A DNA stretch of 64,000 nt from Streptomyces sp. NK08204 (GCF_020400585.1 NZ_JAINVF010000001.1:62001-126000); one strand, 5' to 3'; positions 33,751 through 42,415 are shown, counted from the first letter of the stretch. The notes: a model not told the origin generated them from the sequence alone. Translations and numbers: made by a program.

Positions 33751-34899
33751 GTGAAACGAATCCTGTTCGATGCCGAGCACGAGGCGTACCGGGACAGCGT
33801 GCGGGCGTTCCTGGAGAAGGAGGTCGCGCCCCGCTACGCCGACTGGGACCGTGCGGGCATCGTGCCGCGTGAACTGTTCACCGGGCTGGGCCGCCTCGGC
33901 GCGCTCGGCTTCGCCGTGCCCGAGGAGTTCGGCGGTGCGGGGATCAACGACTTCCGATACAACATGATCCTGCAGGAGGAAGCGGCCCGCGCGGCCGTCT
34001 CCCCCGCGGTGCTCGGCCCCGCGCTGCACGCCGATGTGTGCATGCCGTACTTCCTCGAGTGCACCACGGATGAGCAGAAGGCCCGCTGGCTCCCCGGCAT
34101 CGCCTCCGGCGAACTGATCACCGCGATCGCGATGACCGAACCGGGCACCGGATCCGACCTGTCCGGCATCCGTACCAAGGCGGTCCGCGACGGCGACCAC
34201 TACGTCATCGACGGAGCGAAGACCTTCATCACCAACGGCATCAACGCGGACCTGGTGATCCTCGCGGCCCGCACCGGCGAGCATCCGCACCGCGGTCTGA
34301 GCCTGATCGTCGTCGAACGCGACACCCCGGGCTTCGAACGCGGCCGCAAGCTGGAGAAGGTCGGGCTGCACGCCCAGGACACCGCCGAGCTGTCCTTCAC
34401 CGGCGCCCGGGTACCGGTGGCCAACCTGCTCGGCAACGAGGGCGAGGGGTTCTTCGCCCTGACCCGGAACCTCGCGCAGGAACGGCTCTCGGTGTCGGTG
34501 GCCGGTCTGGCCCAGGCCGCCGCGGCGTTCGACTGGACAACCGACTACGTCCGCGAGCGCAAGGCGTTCGGCAAGCCCATCGGATCGATGCAGGTGATCC
34601 GGCACCGGCTCGCCGAGCTGGCCACCGAGATCGACGTGGCCCAGCAGTACCTGGACCGCTGCATCCTCGCGCTCAACGCGGGGGAGCTGACCGCCGTCGA
34701 CGCCGCCAAGGCCAAGTGGTGGTGCACCGAACTGCAGGGCAGGGTCGTGGACGCCTGCGTCCAACTCCACGGCGGATACGGTTACATGCTCGAGTACCCC
34801 ATCGCCCGGGCCTGGCAGGACAGCCGGGTCAGCCGCATCTACGCGGGCACGACCGAGGTCATGAAGGAGATCATCGGCCGCTCCCTCGACCTCGGATAG
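33751..34899 (+). CDS. Acyl-CoA dehydrogenase
   Basis: The 382-residue flavoprotein starts at GTG 33751, after GGAG. Signatures: AIAMTEPGTGSDLSGIRTKA (signature 1), FITNGINADLVILAART, RKAFGKPIGSMQVIRHRLAE and QLHGGYGYMLEYPIARAWQD. The C-terminal IYAGTTEVMKEIIGRSL has Ala where medium-chain enzymes carry their catalytic Glu. That fits the long-chain/isovaleryl-type subgroup, in which the base lies in another helix. It oxidises an acyl-CoA at the alpha-beta bond. It lies between remnants of a dehydratase and an acyl-CoA ligase, in a decayed cluster. Confidence 0.93.
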   Translation: MKRILFDAEHEAYRDSVRAFLEKEVAPRYADWDRAGIVPRELFTGLGRLGALGFAVPEEFGGAGINDFRYNMILQEEAARAAVSPAVLGPALHADVCMPYFLECTTDEQKARWLPGIASGELITAIAMTEPGTGSDLSGIRTKAVRDGDHYVIDGAKTFITNGINADLVILAARTGEHPHRGLSLIVVERDTPGFERGRKLEKVGLHAQDTAELSFTGARVPVANLLGNEGEGFFALTRNLAQERLSVSVAGLAQAAAAFDWTTDYVRERKAFGKPIGSMQVIRHRLAELATEIDVAQQYLDRCILALNAGELTAVDAAKAKWWCTELQGRVVDACVQLHGGYGYMLEYPIARAWQDSRVSRIYAGTTEVMKEIIGRSLDLG

Positions 34900-34933
34900 C
34901 CACCTCGCCGGATCCCGCGCAAGGGAGCGCCTG

Positions 34934-35233
34934 ATGCACGTGACCCGGCCCCTGCGAACAGCGCTCCGGCACCACCCGGCGCGCCGATGACGATCGTCGG
35001 CGGCCGAGTCCGTACGGTCGCCGAATCGGCGGAGCGAGTGGCTCGCTTCGCCGGCCCGGTCGCCCGATCGCTCGGCGTGCGACCGGGCGACCGGGCCGGC
35101 GTCCTCGGGCGCGGTCCGTCGCCGATGCCGCGTCGACTTCGCCGAGGCCCTGCCCAGATCGGGGGGCGGCGAGATTCTCGAACGGGAGCTGCGCCGGAAA
35201 TACTGGGCGGACGGCGCATACCAGGTCCGCTGA
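34934..35233 (+). pseudogene. Acyl-CoA ligase (FadD-like) remnant with internal deletion
   Basis: ATG 34934 follows AAGGGAG and begins MHVTRPLRTALRHHPA. After a frameshift comes MTIVGGRVRTVAESAERVAR, then FAGPVARSLGVRPGDR, the N-terminus of an AMP-forming acyl-CoA ligase. The next matching piece, in another frame, is the C-terminal VDFAEALPRSGGGEILEREL and RRKYWADGAYQVR up to TGA 35233. About 400 residues between them are gone. Intact ends with a lost middle show this was once a complete gene in this cluster. Confidence 0.8.
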
Positions 35234-35273
35234 CCTGCGCGCCCACAACTGGCCCCAGAACCAGGAGGAGACG

Positions 35274-36476
35274 GTGACGGTCGACACGGATGCTTCAGCA
35301 CCTCCTGCCCGAGGCACCCGGCCCCGCAACCGCCGGGCGTCACTCATCGCCGCGGCACGTGAGCTGTTCTCCCGGCACGGCTACACCAACGTGGCGATGA
35401 GTGACATCGCCACGGCCGTCGGCATCGGCCCCTCAGCGCTGTACCGGCACTTCCGCGGCAAGCAGGAACTTCTCCACGCGGTCGTCGCCGAAGCCCTGGA
35501 GACATCCCTGGCCAGGCTGCACACCACGCGACCGGGCGACCTCGGCGCACTGTCCGACGAGTTCGCGAAGGCCGCGCTGTCCCACCGCGAACTGGGCGTG
35601 CTGTGGCAACGCGAAGCCCGACACCTTCCGGCCGAACAGCAGGCCGAACTCGGCGAGCGGCTGCACGCCGCCCGGCGTCTGTTCGTCGATCAGCTGACCG
35701 CCTTCCGGCCGGGCCTGGAGCCGGCCCACGCGGAACTCCTCGCCTGGAGCACGCTCGACATCGCGGCCAGCATCGCCTACCAGCACATCGAAATGCCCAC
35801 GCCCGAGTACACGGACCTCATTGCCGGTCTCGTGCGACGCATCGCGGCCGCCGACCTCCCGCACCTCGGTGAACTCGCCACCGACCGCCCGGACAGCGGC
35901 CAGGCGCTGTCGCACCGGTCCCGCCGCGAGCGCCTGCTGGCCGCAGCCACCAGGCTGTTCGCCGAACGCGGCTACGCCTCGGTCAGCCTGGAGGACACCG
36001 GCGCCGCCGTCGGAATCGCCGGCCAGAGCATCTACAACCACTTCACCAGCAAGCACGAGATCCTCGCCACCGCCATGAACCGCAGCGCCGAACGGCTCTG
36101 GCTGGACCTGGCCGAGGCACTCGCCTCAGCCCGCGACCACGTGGACGCGCTGCGCCTCCTCGTGCTGAAGTACACGCAGTTCGCGCTGGCCCACCCGCAC
36201 CTGGTGACACTCATCGTCACCGAGACCGAGCACCTCCCGGACGATGAGCGGCACCGGATCCGCCAGGCCCAGCGCGACTACATCGACGAATGGCTGCACC
36301 TCATGGGCCACGTTCACCCCGGCATGTCACCGGCCGAAGCACGCATCCGCACGCAGGCCGTACTGACCATCGCCAACGACATCGCCCGAACCCCCCGGCT
36401 GCGCGCCCGGTCGGGCATCGCCCACAACGTCCACCATCTCGGCTGCGTCCTCCTGGGACTGGACAGCACCCCATAG
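35274..36476 (+). CDS. Tandem (double) TetR-family regulator
   Basis: The 400-residue protein starts at GTG 35274, directly after AGGAGGAG. It contains two complete TetR units. Unit one has its HTH in RELFSRHGYTNVAMSDIATA and GIGPSALYRHFRGKQEL. Unit two, from about residue 215, has TRLFAERGYASVSLEDTGAA and GIAGQSIYNHFTSKHEIL. Each is followed by a helical ligand-binding domain. Such fused regulators occur in actinobacteria next to lipid-degradation genes. It probably regulated the adjacent acyl-CoA cluster, of which only thiolase and dehydrogenase remain intact. Confidence 0.93.
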   Translation: MTVDTDASAPPARGTRPRNRRASLIAAARELFSRHGYTNVAMSDIATAVGIGPSALYRHFRGKQELLHAVVAEALETSLARLHTTRPGDLGALSDEFAKAALSHRELGVLWQREARHLPAEQQAELGERLHAARRLFVDQLTAFRPGLEPAHAELLAWSTLDIAASIAYQHIEMPTPEYTDLIAGLVRRIAAADLPHLGELATDRPDSGQALSHRSRRERLLAAATRLFAERGYASVSLEDTGAAVGIAGQSIYNHFTSKHEILATAMNRSAERLWLDLAEALASARDHVDALRLLVLKYTQFALAHPHLVTLIVTETEHLPDDERHRIRQAQRDYIDEWLHLMGHVHPGMSPAEARIRTQAVLTIANDIARTPRLRARSGIAHNVHHLGCVLLGLDSTP

Positions 36477-36561
36477 ACGCCTGTGGATCACTGGCTGTCG
36501 GAGTTCCCGTTCCCTCTTGCCGAGATCTCCTGGGAGCGGATTGTCGGTGACGTGAGGCAGA

Positions 36562-37368
36562 GTGACCGCCATGGGAACGAGTCTTGGGACTGTGGTGATC
36601 ACCGGCGCGGCCGGGCGAGTTGGGTCGGCGGTGCGGATCGGTTTGCGCGGTGAAGCCGAGCGCTTGGTGCTCGTCGACCGTGTCGGTCTCGCCGCGCAGA
36701 CGTCGACCGAGGAGGTGCGGCAGCTCGACCTGCGGGACGCCGAAGCGGTCATGGCGGCCTTGGAGGGTGCGGATGCCGTGGTGCATCTGGGCGGGGTCCC
36801 GGACGAGGCGCCGTTGCCGGACCTGTTGGATGGCAATGTCCGGGGGACGCACAACGTGCTGGAGGGAGCGCGTCGGCAAGGGGTTGGACGGGTACTGCTC
36901 GCCAGCAGTAATCGCCTCACCGGCTTTTATCCGGTCTCGGAGACCGTCACGCCCGAGATGCCGCCGCGGCCGGACGGTCTCTATGGGGTGAGCAAGGTGG
37001 CGATCGAGGCACTGGGGCGTCTGTATGCGGACAAGTTCGGTCTGCCCGTGGTGTGCCTGCGCATCGGGAGCTTTGAAGACACACCGACCGAGCCTCGTCA
37101 TCTGGCCACCTGGCTGAGCCCTCGCGACTGCCTCGGTTTCATCCGGGCCGCGCTCACCGCTCCCGGCATCCGCTTCACGACCATCTATGCCGTTTCCGCC
37201 AATACCCGCCGGTTCTGGGACATCGAGGCGGGGGCGGCTTTGGGATACACACCCGTGGACGACGCGGAAGTCTTTGCTCCGCGTATGCCGCCGGAAGGGG
37301 ACTTGACGGAGAACGGTCTGCAGGGCGGCGCGTATGCCGACGCGGAGTACACGCTCCGGCATATGTGA
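36562..37368 (+). CDS. NAD(P)-dependent epimerase/uronate dehydrogenase-like SDR protein
   Basis: The 268-residue protein is read from GTG 36562; ATG 36571 is an alternative. The extended-SDR motifs are VVITGAAGRVGSAV (nucleotide site), LLASSNRLTGFYP (active-site Ser region) and GLYGVSKVAIEALG (YxxxK). PVVCLRIGSFEDTPTEPRHL and WLSPRDCLGFI resemble uronate dehydrogenase-type enzymes. Its codon use is less G/C-biased at third positions than its neighbours (TTT, TAT, TTG are frequent), suggesting later acquisition. It stands alone between the tandem TetR gene and a repeat-bearing remnant. Confidence 0.85.
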   Translation: MTAMGTSLGTVVITGAAGRVGSAVRIGLRGEAERLVLVDRVGLAAQTSTEEVRQLDLRDAEAVMAALEGADAVVHLGGVPDEAPLPDLLDGNVRGTHNVLEGARRQGVGRVLLASSNRLTGFYPVSETVTPEMPPRPDGLYGVSKVAIEALGRLYADKFGLPVVCLRIGSFEDTPTEPRHLATWLSPRDCLGFIRAALTAPGIRFTTIYAVSANTRRFWDIEAGAALGYTPVDDAEVFAPRMPPEGDLTENGLQGGAYADAEYTLRHM

Positions 37369-37439
37369 AAGGGGCCGGACACTGCGGTGGGGCATCTCAG
37401 TTGCAAGTCCCGGTGACGGTGGTCCGGGTCGGTGACAGG

Positions 37440-37700
37440 TGGCTGAACGGGTTGCTCCGGCAGCGGCCTCGCGGAGCCGGAGGATCTCCGCGTACTGGGC
37501 GGCGAGCCAGGCCAGGGCGTGGGTGCGGAAGTCCGACAGCCGGTCGGTCGTCTGCTCCGACTGGGCCATTCGTTCCTTCGGCTCGGCCTTCTCTGCTTCG
37601 AGGCGGGTGATCCGGGCTTCGCTGGGGTCGGGGATCCGTCCTTCGCTGGAATCGGGGATCCGTTCCTTCCTGCCCGCAGGGTCTGAAGGCGGCGCTCCGA
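37440..37700 (-). pseudogene. Remnant of a coiled-coil accessory protein of a mobile element (tentative)
   Basis: This strand reads RIPDSSEGRIPDPSEARITR, then LEAEKAEPKERMAQ, TTDRLSDFRTHALAWLAAQY and AEILRLREAA, a heptad-like helical segment. It resembles the C-terminal part of short coiled-coil proteins that accompany tyrosine recombinases or transposases in Streptomyces integrative elements. Neither a proper start nor the N-terminal domain is present. The 453-base gap between the epimerase and TetR genes shows nothing else. Confidence 0.35.
37617..37664. repeat. Two 24-bp tandem repeats
   Basis: The unit runs from CTTCGCTGG to GGGGATCCGT and occurs at 37617-37640 and 37641-37664 with three mismatches. 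It encodes the eight-residue RIPDSSEG / RIPDPSEA repeat of the remnant on the minus strand. Confidence 0.7.
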
Positions 37701-37821
37701 GTCGAGGCGGAGGTGCGCAGAGGGACGGGTGCCGTAGAAGGCGGTGAGGTCGACCCGCTTCGCGGGAGGGCCTGGACCGGCAGCGGCATCGCACGGCACG
37801 GGACCCGGGCCGGCCGGAGGA

Positions 37822-38484
37822 TCAGGCGGGTGCGGGACGCCACCCCTGCGGCCGCAGGATGCCCAGCAGTTGGCGGACGAGTTCGTCGACGACCTCGTCG
37901 AGGCTCGCCGCCACCCAGCCCGCGCTCCAGTCGTGCAGCAGGCCGTTGACGCTGCCGATGAAGGCCGTGGCCGCGAGGCGGTAGTCGCGGGGTGCGGCCT
38001 CACCGCGCGCCACGGCCGCGTCGGCCTCGGCGCGGATGAGGTCGACCCACCGTGCGCGGCGGGAGAGCCGCTGTTCCTCCAGCCGGGGGCTGACCCCGAT
38101 GATCTCCACGAAGGCGATGCGGATGCGGCGTGGGTCGGAGGTGACGTCGCGGGCGTAGGCGTGGAAGAGCACGGCGACCCGCTCGGCCAGCGGCAGCCCC
38201 TCGGCCGCGGCGAGCGCGTCCAGCACCGCCTGCTCCGCCCAGGCGTTGACCTGAAGGTGCAGCGCGGCGAGGACGTCCTCCAGGCTGTGGAACTCCTCGT
38301 AGAACTGGCGCGTGGACAGGCCCGCGGCCTGGCTCAGCGCGGCGACCGTCGTCCCCCGGTAGCCCGGGCTGTCGCCGAACAACCGTAGTGCCGCGTCCAG
38401 GAACCGGCGACGGCGCTCGGCCTTCCGTTCCTCGGCGGACCTGCCGCCGTAGCGGCCCGTAGGCGCCCTGAGCCTCCCCGACAC
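37822..38484 (-). CDS. TetR/AcrR-family regulator
   Basis: The 220-residue protein is read from GTG 38484, behind GGAGGGAG. An earlier in-frame start would run through the shared promoter. The basic N-tail (EERKAERRRRFLDAALRLF) leads into GYRGTTVAALSQAAGLSTRQ and FYEEFHSLEDVLAAL, a TetR HTH with the usual Tyr-Phe hinge. The C-terminal ligand domain is all-helical. It is divergent from a secreted beta-propeller gene, and two adjacent inverted repeats lie between them, so it probably regulates that gene and itself. Confidence 0.92.
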   Translation of the reverse strand: MSGRLRAPTGRYGGRSAEERKAERRRRFLDAALRLFGDSPGYRGTTVAALSQAAGLSTRQFYEEFHSLEDVLAALHLQVNAWAEQAVLDALAAAEGLPLAERVAVLFHAYARDVTSDPRRIRIAFVEIIGVSPRLEEQRLSRRARWVDLIRAEADAAVARGEAAPRDYRLAATAFIGSVNGLLHDWSAGWVAASLDEVVDELVRQLLGILRPQGWRPAPA

Positions 38485-38542
38485 GTTTCTCCCTCCGTCA
38501 CCGACCCGGTGACCCAATCTTGTCGTGCGCACGTCTTGTCGA

Positions 38543-38573
38543 GAAGGGCGACCCTTCCTTACTTTGCAGTAAG
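38543..38573. promoter_or_regulatory. Adjacent inverted repeats in the TetR/beta-propeller intergenic region
   Basis: GAAGGG-CGA-CCCTTC (38543-38557) directly abuts CTTACT-TTGC-AGTAAG (38558-38573). Both are perfect. The second has the 16-bp size and symmetry typical of TetR operators. They lie 52-82 bases before the propeller gene and 59-89 before the regulator gene. Confidence 0.65.
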
Positions 38574-38624
38574 TCCACTGTGAATCCGCCCGTGTTCAGA
38601 TTTCCCCGAGGAAAGAGAGCAGTC

Positions 38625-39884
38625 ATGCCTGCCTCCATGACCAGGCACCTTTGCTCCATAGCCGCCGCCCTCGCCCTGACCGTCGCGGGCCCGGCGGCCG
38701 TCGCCACCGCCGCCGGTGTGAGCGGCGCCGCCGACGGCCTGCGCGAAGTACTGTTCGTCGGCAACAACTGGGACGGCACCGCCGACGTCATCAAGTCCTC
38801 CGGCGACTTCGCCAAGATCGGCAGGATCAACGTCATTCCGGACAAGGACCAGCGGATGGCGGAGATCAACGCCGACCCGGTCAAGTGGATCTACTTCATG
38901 TCGATCCGCAACAGTGTCGGCGAGGGGCACGACCAGTTCGCCGACGACATGTACTCGACCCCGGACGGCAGGTCGGTCGTGGTCTCCCGGCCGAGCTTCG
39001 CGGACGTCGTCTCCATCGACCTCACCACCGGACGGATCAACTGGCGTTTCCCGGTGGCCGGTTACCGAGCCGACCACATGGCGGTCTCGCCCGACGGCAC
39101 CAGGGTCGCGGTGTCGGCCTCGACCGCGAACACCGTGCACGTGCTGGACATCGACACCGGTGAGCAGCTCGGCTCGTTCGCGACCGGCGACAAGCCGCAC
39201 GAGAACATCTTCACCAAGGACGGCAAGTACATCTGGAACATGTCCATCGGCGAGGTCAACACCGCGCTCGACGATCCCGCCTGGGACTGGACCAAGGGCG
39301 ACCGGCGTATCACCGTCGTGGACGCGACGACGTACCGGCAGGTCAAGGTCATCGACATGCGGCAGCGGCTGGACGCCATCGGGCTGAAGGACTTCTCCGA
39401 CGCCGTGCGCCCCGCCGCCTTCTCCCCCGACGAGTCGAAGCTGTACTTCCAGGTGTCGTTCTTCAACGGCTTCCTGGAGTACGACGTCGCCGCCGACCGC
39501 ATCACCCGGGTGAAGACGCTGCCGGAGAACCCGGCGACCAGCACGGACCGGACCACCTGGGTCAACGACTCGCGCCACCACGGCATCTCGATGAACCCCG
39601 AGGGCACGAAACTGTGCGTCGCGGGCACCATGGACGACTACGCCGCGGTGGTCGACCGCACCACCCTCCAGGAGGGGCCGCTGATCACCGCGTCCAAGCC
39701 GTACTGGGCCACGGTCAGCGGGGACGGCAAGGACTGCCTCATCTCCGAGAGCGGCGCGGACCAGGTCACCGCCATCGACTTCGCCACGGGCCGGAAGGTG
39801 ACGTCGATCCCCGTCGGCGACCATCCGCAGCGGGTCCGGCTGGGCCATGTGCAGTCCGACTGGACGGGTCCGTCCAGCAGTTGA
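38625..39884 (+). CDS. Secreted YncE/40-residue-repeat beta-propeller protein
   Basis: The 419-residue protein starts at ATG 38625, with GAGG upstream. A signal peptide covers about 1-30 (IAAALALTVAGPAAVATAA). The remainder consists of repeated blades: MYSTPDGRSVVVSRP, SIDLTTGRINWRFPV, MAVSPDGTRVAVSASTANTV, VLDIDTGEQLGSFATGDKPH, AAFSPDESKLYFQVSF and SMNPEGTKLCVAGTMDDYA. Such seven-bladed proteins bind ligands or cofactors and are often found with quinoprotein or lactonase-like activities. No catalytic residues can be assigned. The divergent TetR gene is its likely regulator. Confidence 0.88.
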   Translation: MPASMTRHLCSIAAALALTVAGPAAVATAAGVSGAADGLREVLFVGNNWDGTADVIKSSGDFAKIGRINVIPDKDQRMAEINADPVKWIYFMSIRNSVGEGHDQFADDMYSTPDGRSVVVSRPSFADVVSIDLTTGRINWRFPVAGYRADHMAVSPDGTRVAVSASTANTVHVLDIDTGEQLGSFATGDKPHENIFTKDGKYIWNMSIGEVNTALDDPAWDWTKGDRRITVVDATTYRQVKVIDMRQRLDAIGLKDFSDAVRPAAFSPDESKLYFQVSFFNGFLEYDVAADRITRVKTLPENPATSTDRTTWVNDSRHHGISMNPEGTKLCVAGTMDDYAAVVDRTTLQEGPLITASKPYWATVSGDGKDCLISESGADQVTAIDFATGRKVTSIPVGDHPQRVRLGHVQSDWTGPSSS

Positions 39885-39914
39885 CCTGCCCGGCAGCTGC
39901 CCCCCGGGGACGGC

Positions 39915-39948
39915 GGCCTCCGGGGTGCCCCCACTCCCCTCGGAGGCC
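39915..39948 (+). terminator. Hairpin after the beta-propeller gene
   Basis: GGCCTCCG and CGGAGGCC form an 8-bp stem with an 18-base loop, with further pairing of GACGG and CCGTC outside. It lies 31 bases after the stop. Confidence 0.55.
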
Positions 39949-40062
39949 GTCTCACCGCCGGACAGCGCGGACCGGCGGACGGTGCGAGGGCGAGGTGCGG
40001 GGGCCGCAGCGGCGGATTAACGTTCAACCAGGGGGTTGAGCAGGTCGGCCGGGGAGCGGGCG

Positions 40063-41169
40063 ATGCGCGAGATTCTCATGGTGCTGGAGCGGTGGTACGC
40101 CGCCCGTGTGCCGTTCGCGCTCGCCACGGTCGTCGCGGTCAGCCGCAGCGCTCCACGCGAGCCCGGCGCCATGATGGCGGTCGGCCCGGACGGGGAGGTC
40201 GTCGGCAGCGTGTCCGGGGGCTGTGTGGAGGGCGCGGTGTTCGAGCTGGCCCAGGAGGTCGTCGAGAGCGGCGAGGCGCGCCTGGAGACGTACGGGTACA
40301 GCGACGAGGACGCGTTCGCGGTCGGGCTGACCTGCGGCGGCGAGATCACCGTCCTGGTACGGCCGGTCACGCGTGCCCGGGATCCCTCCTTCGGGGCGGT
40401 CATGGCGTCGGCCGCGGGCGGTGAGCCGGTCACCGTGGCCACCCTGGTCGAGGGGCCCGCGCCACGCGGGGCGACCCTCGCTGTGTGGTCCGGCACGGCC
40501 GCAGGCGGTCTTGGCATGCGGGGCCTGGACACGGCGGTGGCCGCCGACGCGCGCGGCGAGCCGGCCCTCGGTGCGACGGGCCTGCGGCGCTACGGGCCGC
40601 GTGGGGAGCGCCGCGAGGACACCGTCACGGTGTTCCTGCAGTCCTTCGCGCCGCCGCCGCGGATGCTGGTGTTCGGCGCCATCGACCACGCTGCGGCCGT
40701 GGCCCGGATCGGGGACTTCCTCGGCTACCGGGTGACCGTGTGCGACGCCCGCCCGGTGTTCGCCACGCCCGGACGGTTCCCGGAGGGTGTCGAGGTCGTC
40801 GCGGACTGGCCGCACCGGTATCTGCGCGACACGCACACCGACGAGACGACGGTGGTCTGCGTCCTCACCCACGATCCGAAGTTCGACGTGCCGCTGCTGC
40901 GGGAGGCGCTGCTGCGCCCGGCGGCCTACATCGGGGCGATGGGCACTCGCCTCACTCACGAGGACCGGTGCCGCCGCCTGGCACGGGCGGGCGTCACGGA
41001 CGGGGAACTGGCCCGCCTGCGCTCCCCCGTCGGCCTGGACCTCGGTGCCCGTACGCCGGAGGAGTTCGCGGTGTCGGTGGCGGCGGAGATCGTCGCCCTG
41101 CGCCGGGGCGGCAGCGGGCTGCCCCTGAGCGCGGCGAGCGGCCCGATCCATCCGCGAGGGGTGGTCTGA
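40063..41169 (+). CDS. XdhC/CoxI-family protein
   Basis: The 368-residue protein starts at ATG 40063, with GGGGAG six bases upstream. It has the XdhC_CoxI N-terminal domain (PFALATVVAVSRSAPREPGA and GSVSGGCVEGAVFELAQEV, with the family Cys) and a C-terminal Rossmann domain (MLVFGAIDHAAAVARIGDFL, VVCVLTHDPKFDVPLL, YIGAMGTRLTHEDRC). XdhC-like proteins bind and mature the molybdenum cofactor for xanthine dehydrogenase or CO dehydrogenase-type enzymes. No molybdoenzyme gene is in view, so the client enzyme lies elsewhere. Confidence 0.9.
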   Translation: MREILMVLERWYAARVPFALATVVAVSRSAPREPGAMMAVGPDGEVVGSVSGGCVEGAVFELAQEVVESGEARLETYGYSDEDAFAVGLTCGGEITVLVRPVTRARDPSFGAVMASAAGGEPVTVATLVEGPAPRGATLAVWSGTAAGGLGMRGLDTAVAADARGEPALGATGLRRYGPRGERREDTVTVFLQSFAPPPRMLVFGAIDHAAAVARIGDFLGYRVTVCDARPVFATPGRFPEGVEVVADWPHRYLRDTHTDETTVVCVLTHDPKFDVPLLREALLRPAAYIGAMGTRLTHEDRCRRLARAGVTDGELARLRSPVGLDLGARTPEEFAVSVAAEIVALRRGGSGLPLSAASGPIHPRGVV

Positions 41170-41263
41170 GGTCCACCGCCCGAGCGCCTACCGCCCCCGC
41201 CCTGCGCCGTCCCCGCGCCCACCGCCTGCGCGCCTGCCGTCCGGCCGGGGCTCCTCGCACCGG

Positions 41264-41860
41264 TCAGACGTCGCCCGCGACCAGTGCGTGCAGATGCTCG
41301 TCATGCCAGCCGTCCGCGTGCAGCAGGGCACTGCGCTGGGTGCCCTCGAAGGTGTAGCCGGCCTTCTCGGCGACCCTGCAGGAAGCGGGGTTGGCGACCG
41401 AGTGGCACAGGCGGAGACGGTGCAGGCCCAGGTCGTCCAGGGCCCACCGGGTCAGCCGCCTGGTCGCCTCGGCCGCGATACCGGCCCCGCGCGCCTCGGG
41501 CAGCAGCCAGTAGACGATCTCGGCGGTGCCGTCCGCGAGGTCGATGTCGCCCCATGCGCCGAGCCCGACGGGAGCGCCGCCAGGCCTGGCTATGGCCCAC
41601 ACGGCAGCGGTCTCGGCCCGCCAGCGCCGGTGCATGCGCTCGATCCTGCCGCGCGCCTGCTCGGGACCGCCGACGGTGAACCGGTTCCACAGACGGATCG
41701 AGGGGTCCTGCCCGGCGGTCATCAGGGCGTGGGCGTCTGCGTCGTCGACCCGCCAGGGCCGCAGTTGCAGACCGCTGGGGAGCGCGAGTACGGGCTGCTC
41801 GGTCCGGGCCATGCGACCTGCGGGAACGACGGCTGCCGGGACGCCTGCATCAGAGATCAT
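41264..41860 (-). CDS. GNAT-family N-acetyltransferase (RimJ/RimL-like)
   Basis: The 198-residue protein starts at ATG 41860; ATG 41812 (MARTEQPVL) is an alternative. The RimJ/RimL pattern is clear: LQLRPWRVDDADAHALM, VGLGAWGDIDLADGTAEIVY, LLPEARGAGIAAEATRRLTR (acetyl-CoA pyrophosphate loop) and VANPASCRVAEKAGYTFEGT. It probably acetylates a ribosomal or other N-terminus, or a small amine. It is co-directional with and upstream of no obvious partner; the phosphoesterase gene lies upstream on the same strand, 42 bases away. Confidence 0.9.
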   Translation of the reverse strand: MISDAGVPAAVVPAGRMARTEQPVLALPSGLQLRPWRVDDADAHALMTAGQDPSIRLWNRFTVGGPEQARGRIERMHRRWRAETAAVWAIARPGGAPVGLGAWGDIDLADGTAEIVYWLLPEARGAGIAAEATRRLTRWALDDLGLHRLRLCHSVANPASCRVAEKAGYTFEGTQRSALLHADGWHDEHLHALVAGDV

Positions 41861-41902
41861 CGAGGCATCCTGTCACGGCTGGTCCACCGCCGCCGAGTGG
41901 AT

Positions 41903-42415
41903 TTACCCAGCGGCTGGTCCGCTGGGCAGCCGGTGCAGTACGACCTCGTCGAGCGTGCCGTGGTCGAGGGTCGCGGTCAGGTATGTGCAGTGGGGCTGGC
42001 TGCGGCGGTCGGTCGGGGAGCCGGGGTTGAGCAGGCGCAGTCCGCCGGGGGCCGTGGTGTCCCAGGGGATGTGGCTGTGGCCGAAGACGAGCACGTCGAG
42101 GTCGGGAAAGCGAGCGGCGCACCGGGCCTCGCGGCCCTGGGCGGGCCCGGTCTCGTGCACGACGCCGAAGCGCAGCCCGTCGAGTTCGGCGTACGCCACC
42201 TCGGGAAGCCGGGCGCGCAGTGCCGGGCCGTCGTTGTTGCCGTACACGCCGATGACGCGGCGGCAGCGGCTCTCCAGCAGGTCGAGGGTGGCGGTGTCGA
42301 CCCAGTCGCCGGCGTGGAGGACGACGTCCGCGTACGGGAGTTCGGCGAGCAACTGCTCGGGGAGCCGCTTGGCGCGCTTGGGCAGGTGGGTGTCGGACAT
42401 CAGCAGCAGACGCAC
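41903..42415 (-). CDS. Small metallophosphoesterase (YfcE/MJ0936-like)
   Basis: The 170-residue protein starts at GTG 42415; ATG 42400 is possible. Calcineurin-fold metal motifs are intact: LLMSDTHLPKR (DxH), VVLHAGDWVD (GD), VYGNNDGPAL (GNxD), FGVVHETG (H) and LVFGHSHIPWD (GHxH). This small class hydrolyses phosphodiesters in vitro, while in vivo substrates are mostly unknown. It is followed by the acetyltransferase gene on the same strand, 42 bases after its stop. Confidence 0.9.
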   Translation of the reverse strand: MRLLLMSDTHLPKRAKRLPEQLLAELPYADVVLHAGDWVDTATLDLLESRCRRVIGVYGNNDGPALRARLPEVAYAELDGLRFGVVHETGPAQGREARCAARFPDLDVLVFGHSHIPWDTTAPGGLRLLNPGSPTDRRSQPHCTYLTATLDHGTLDEVVLHRLPSGPAAG

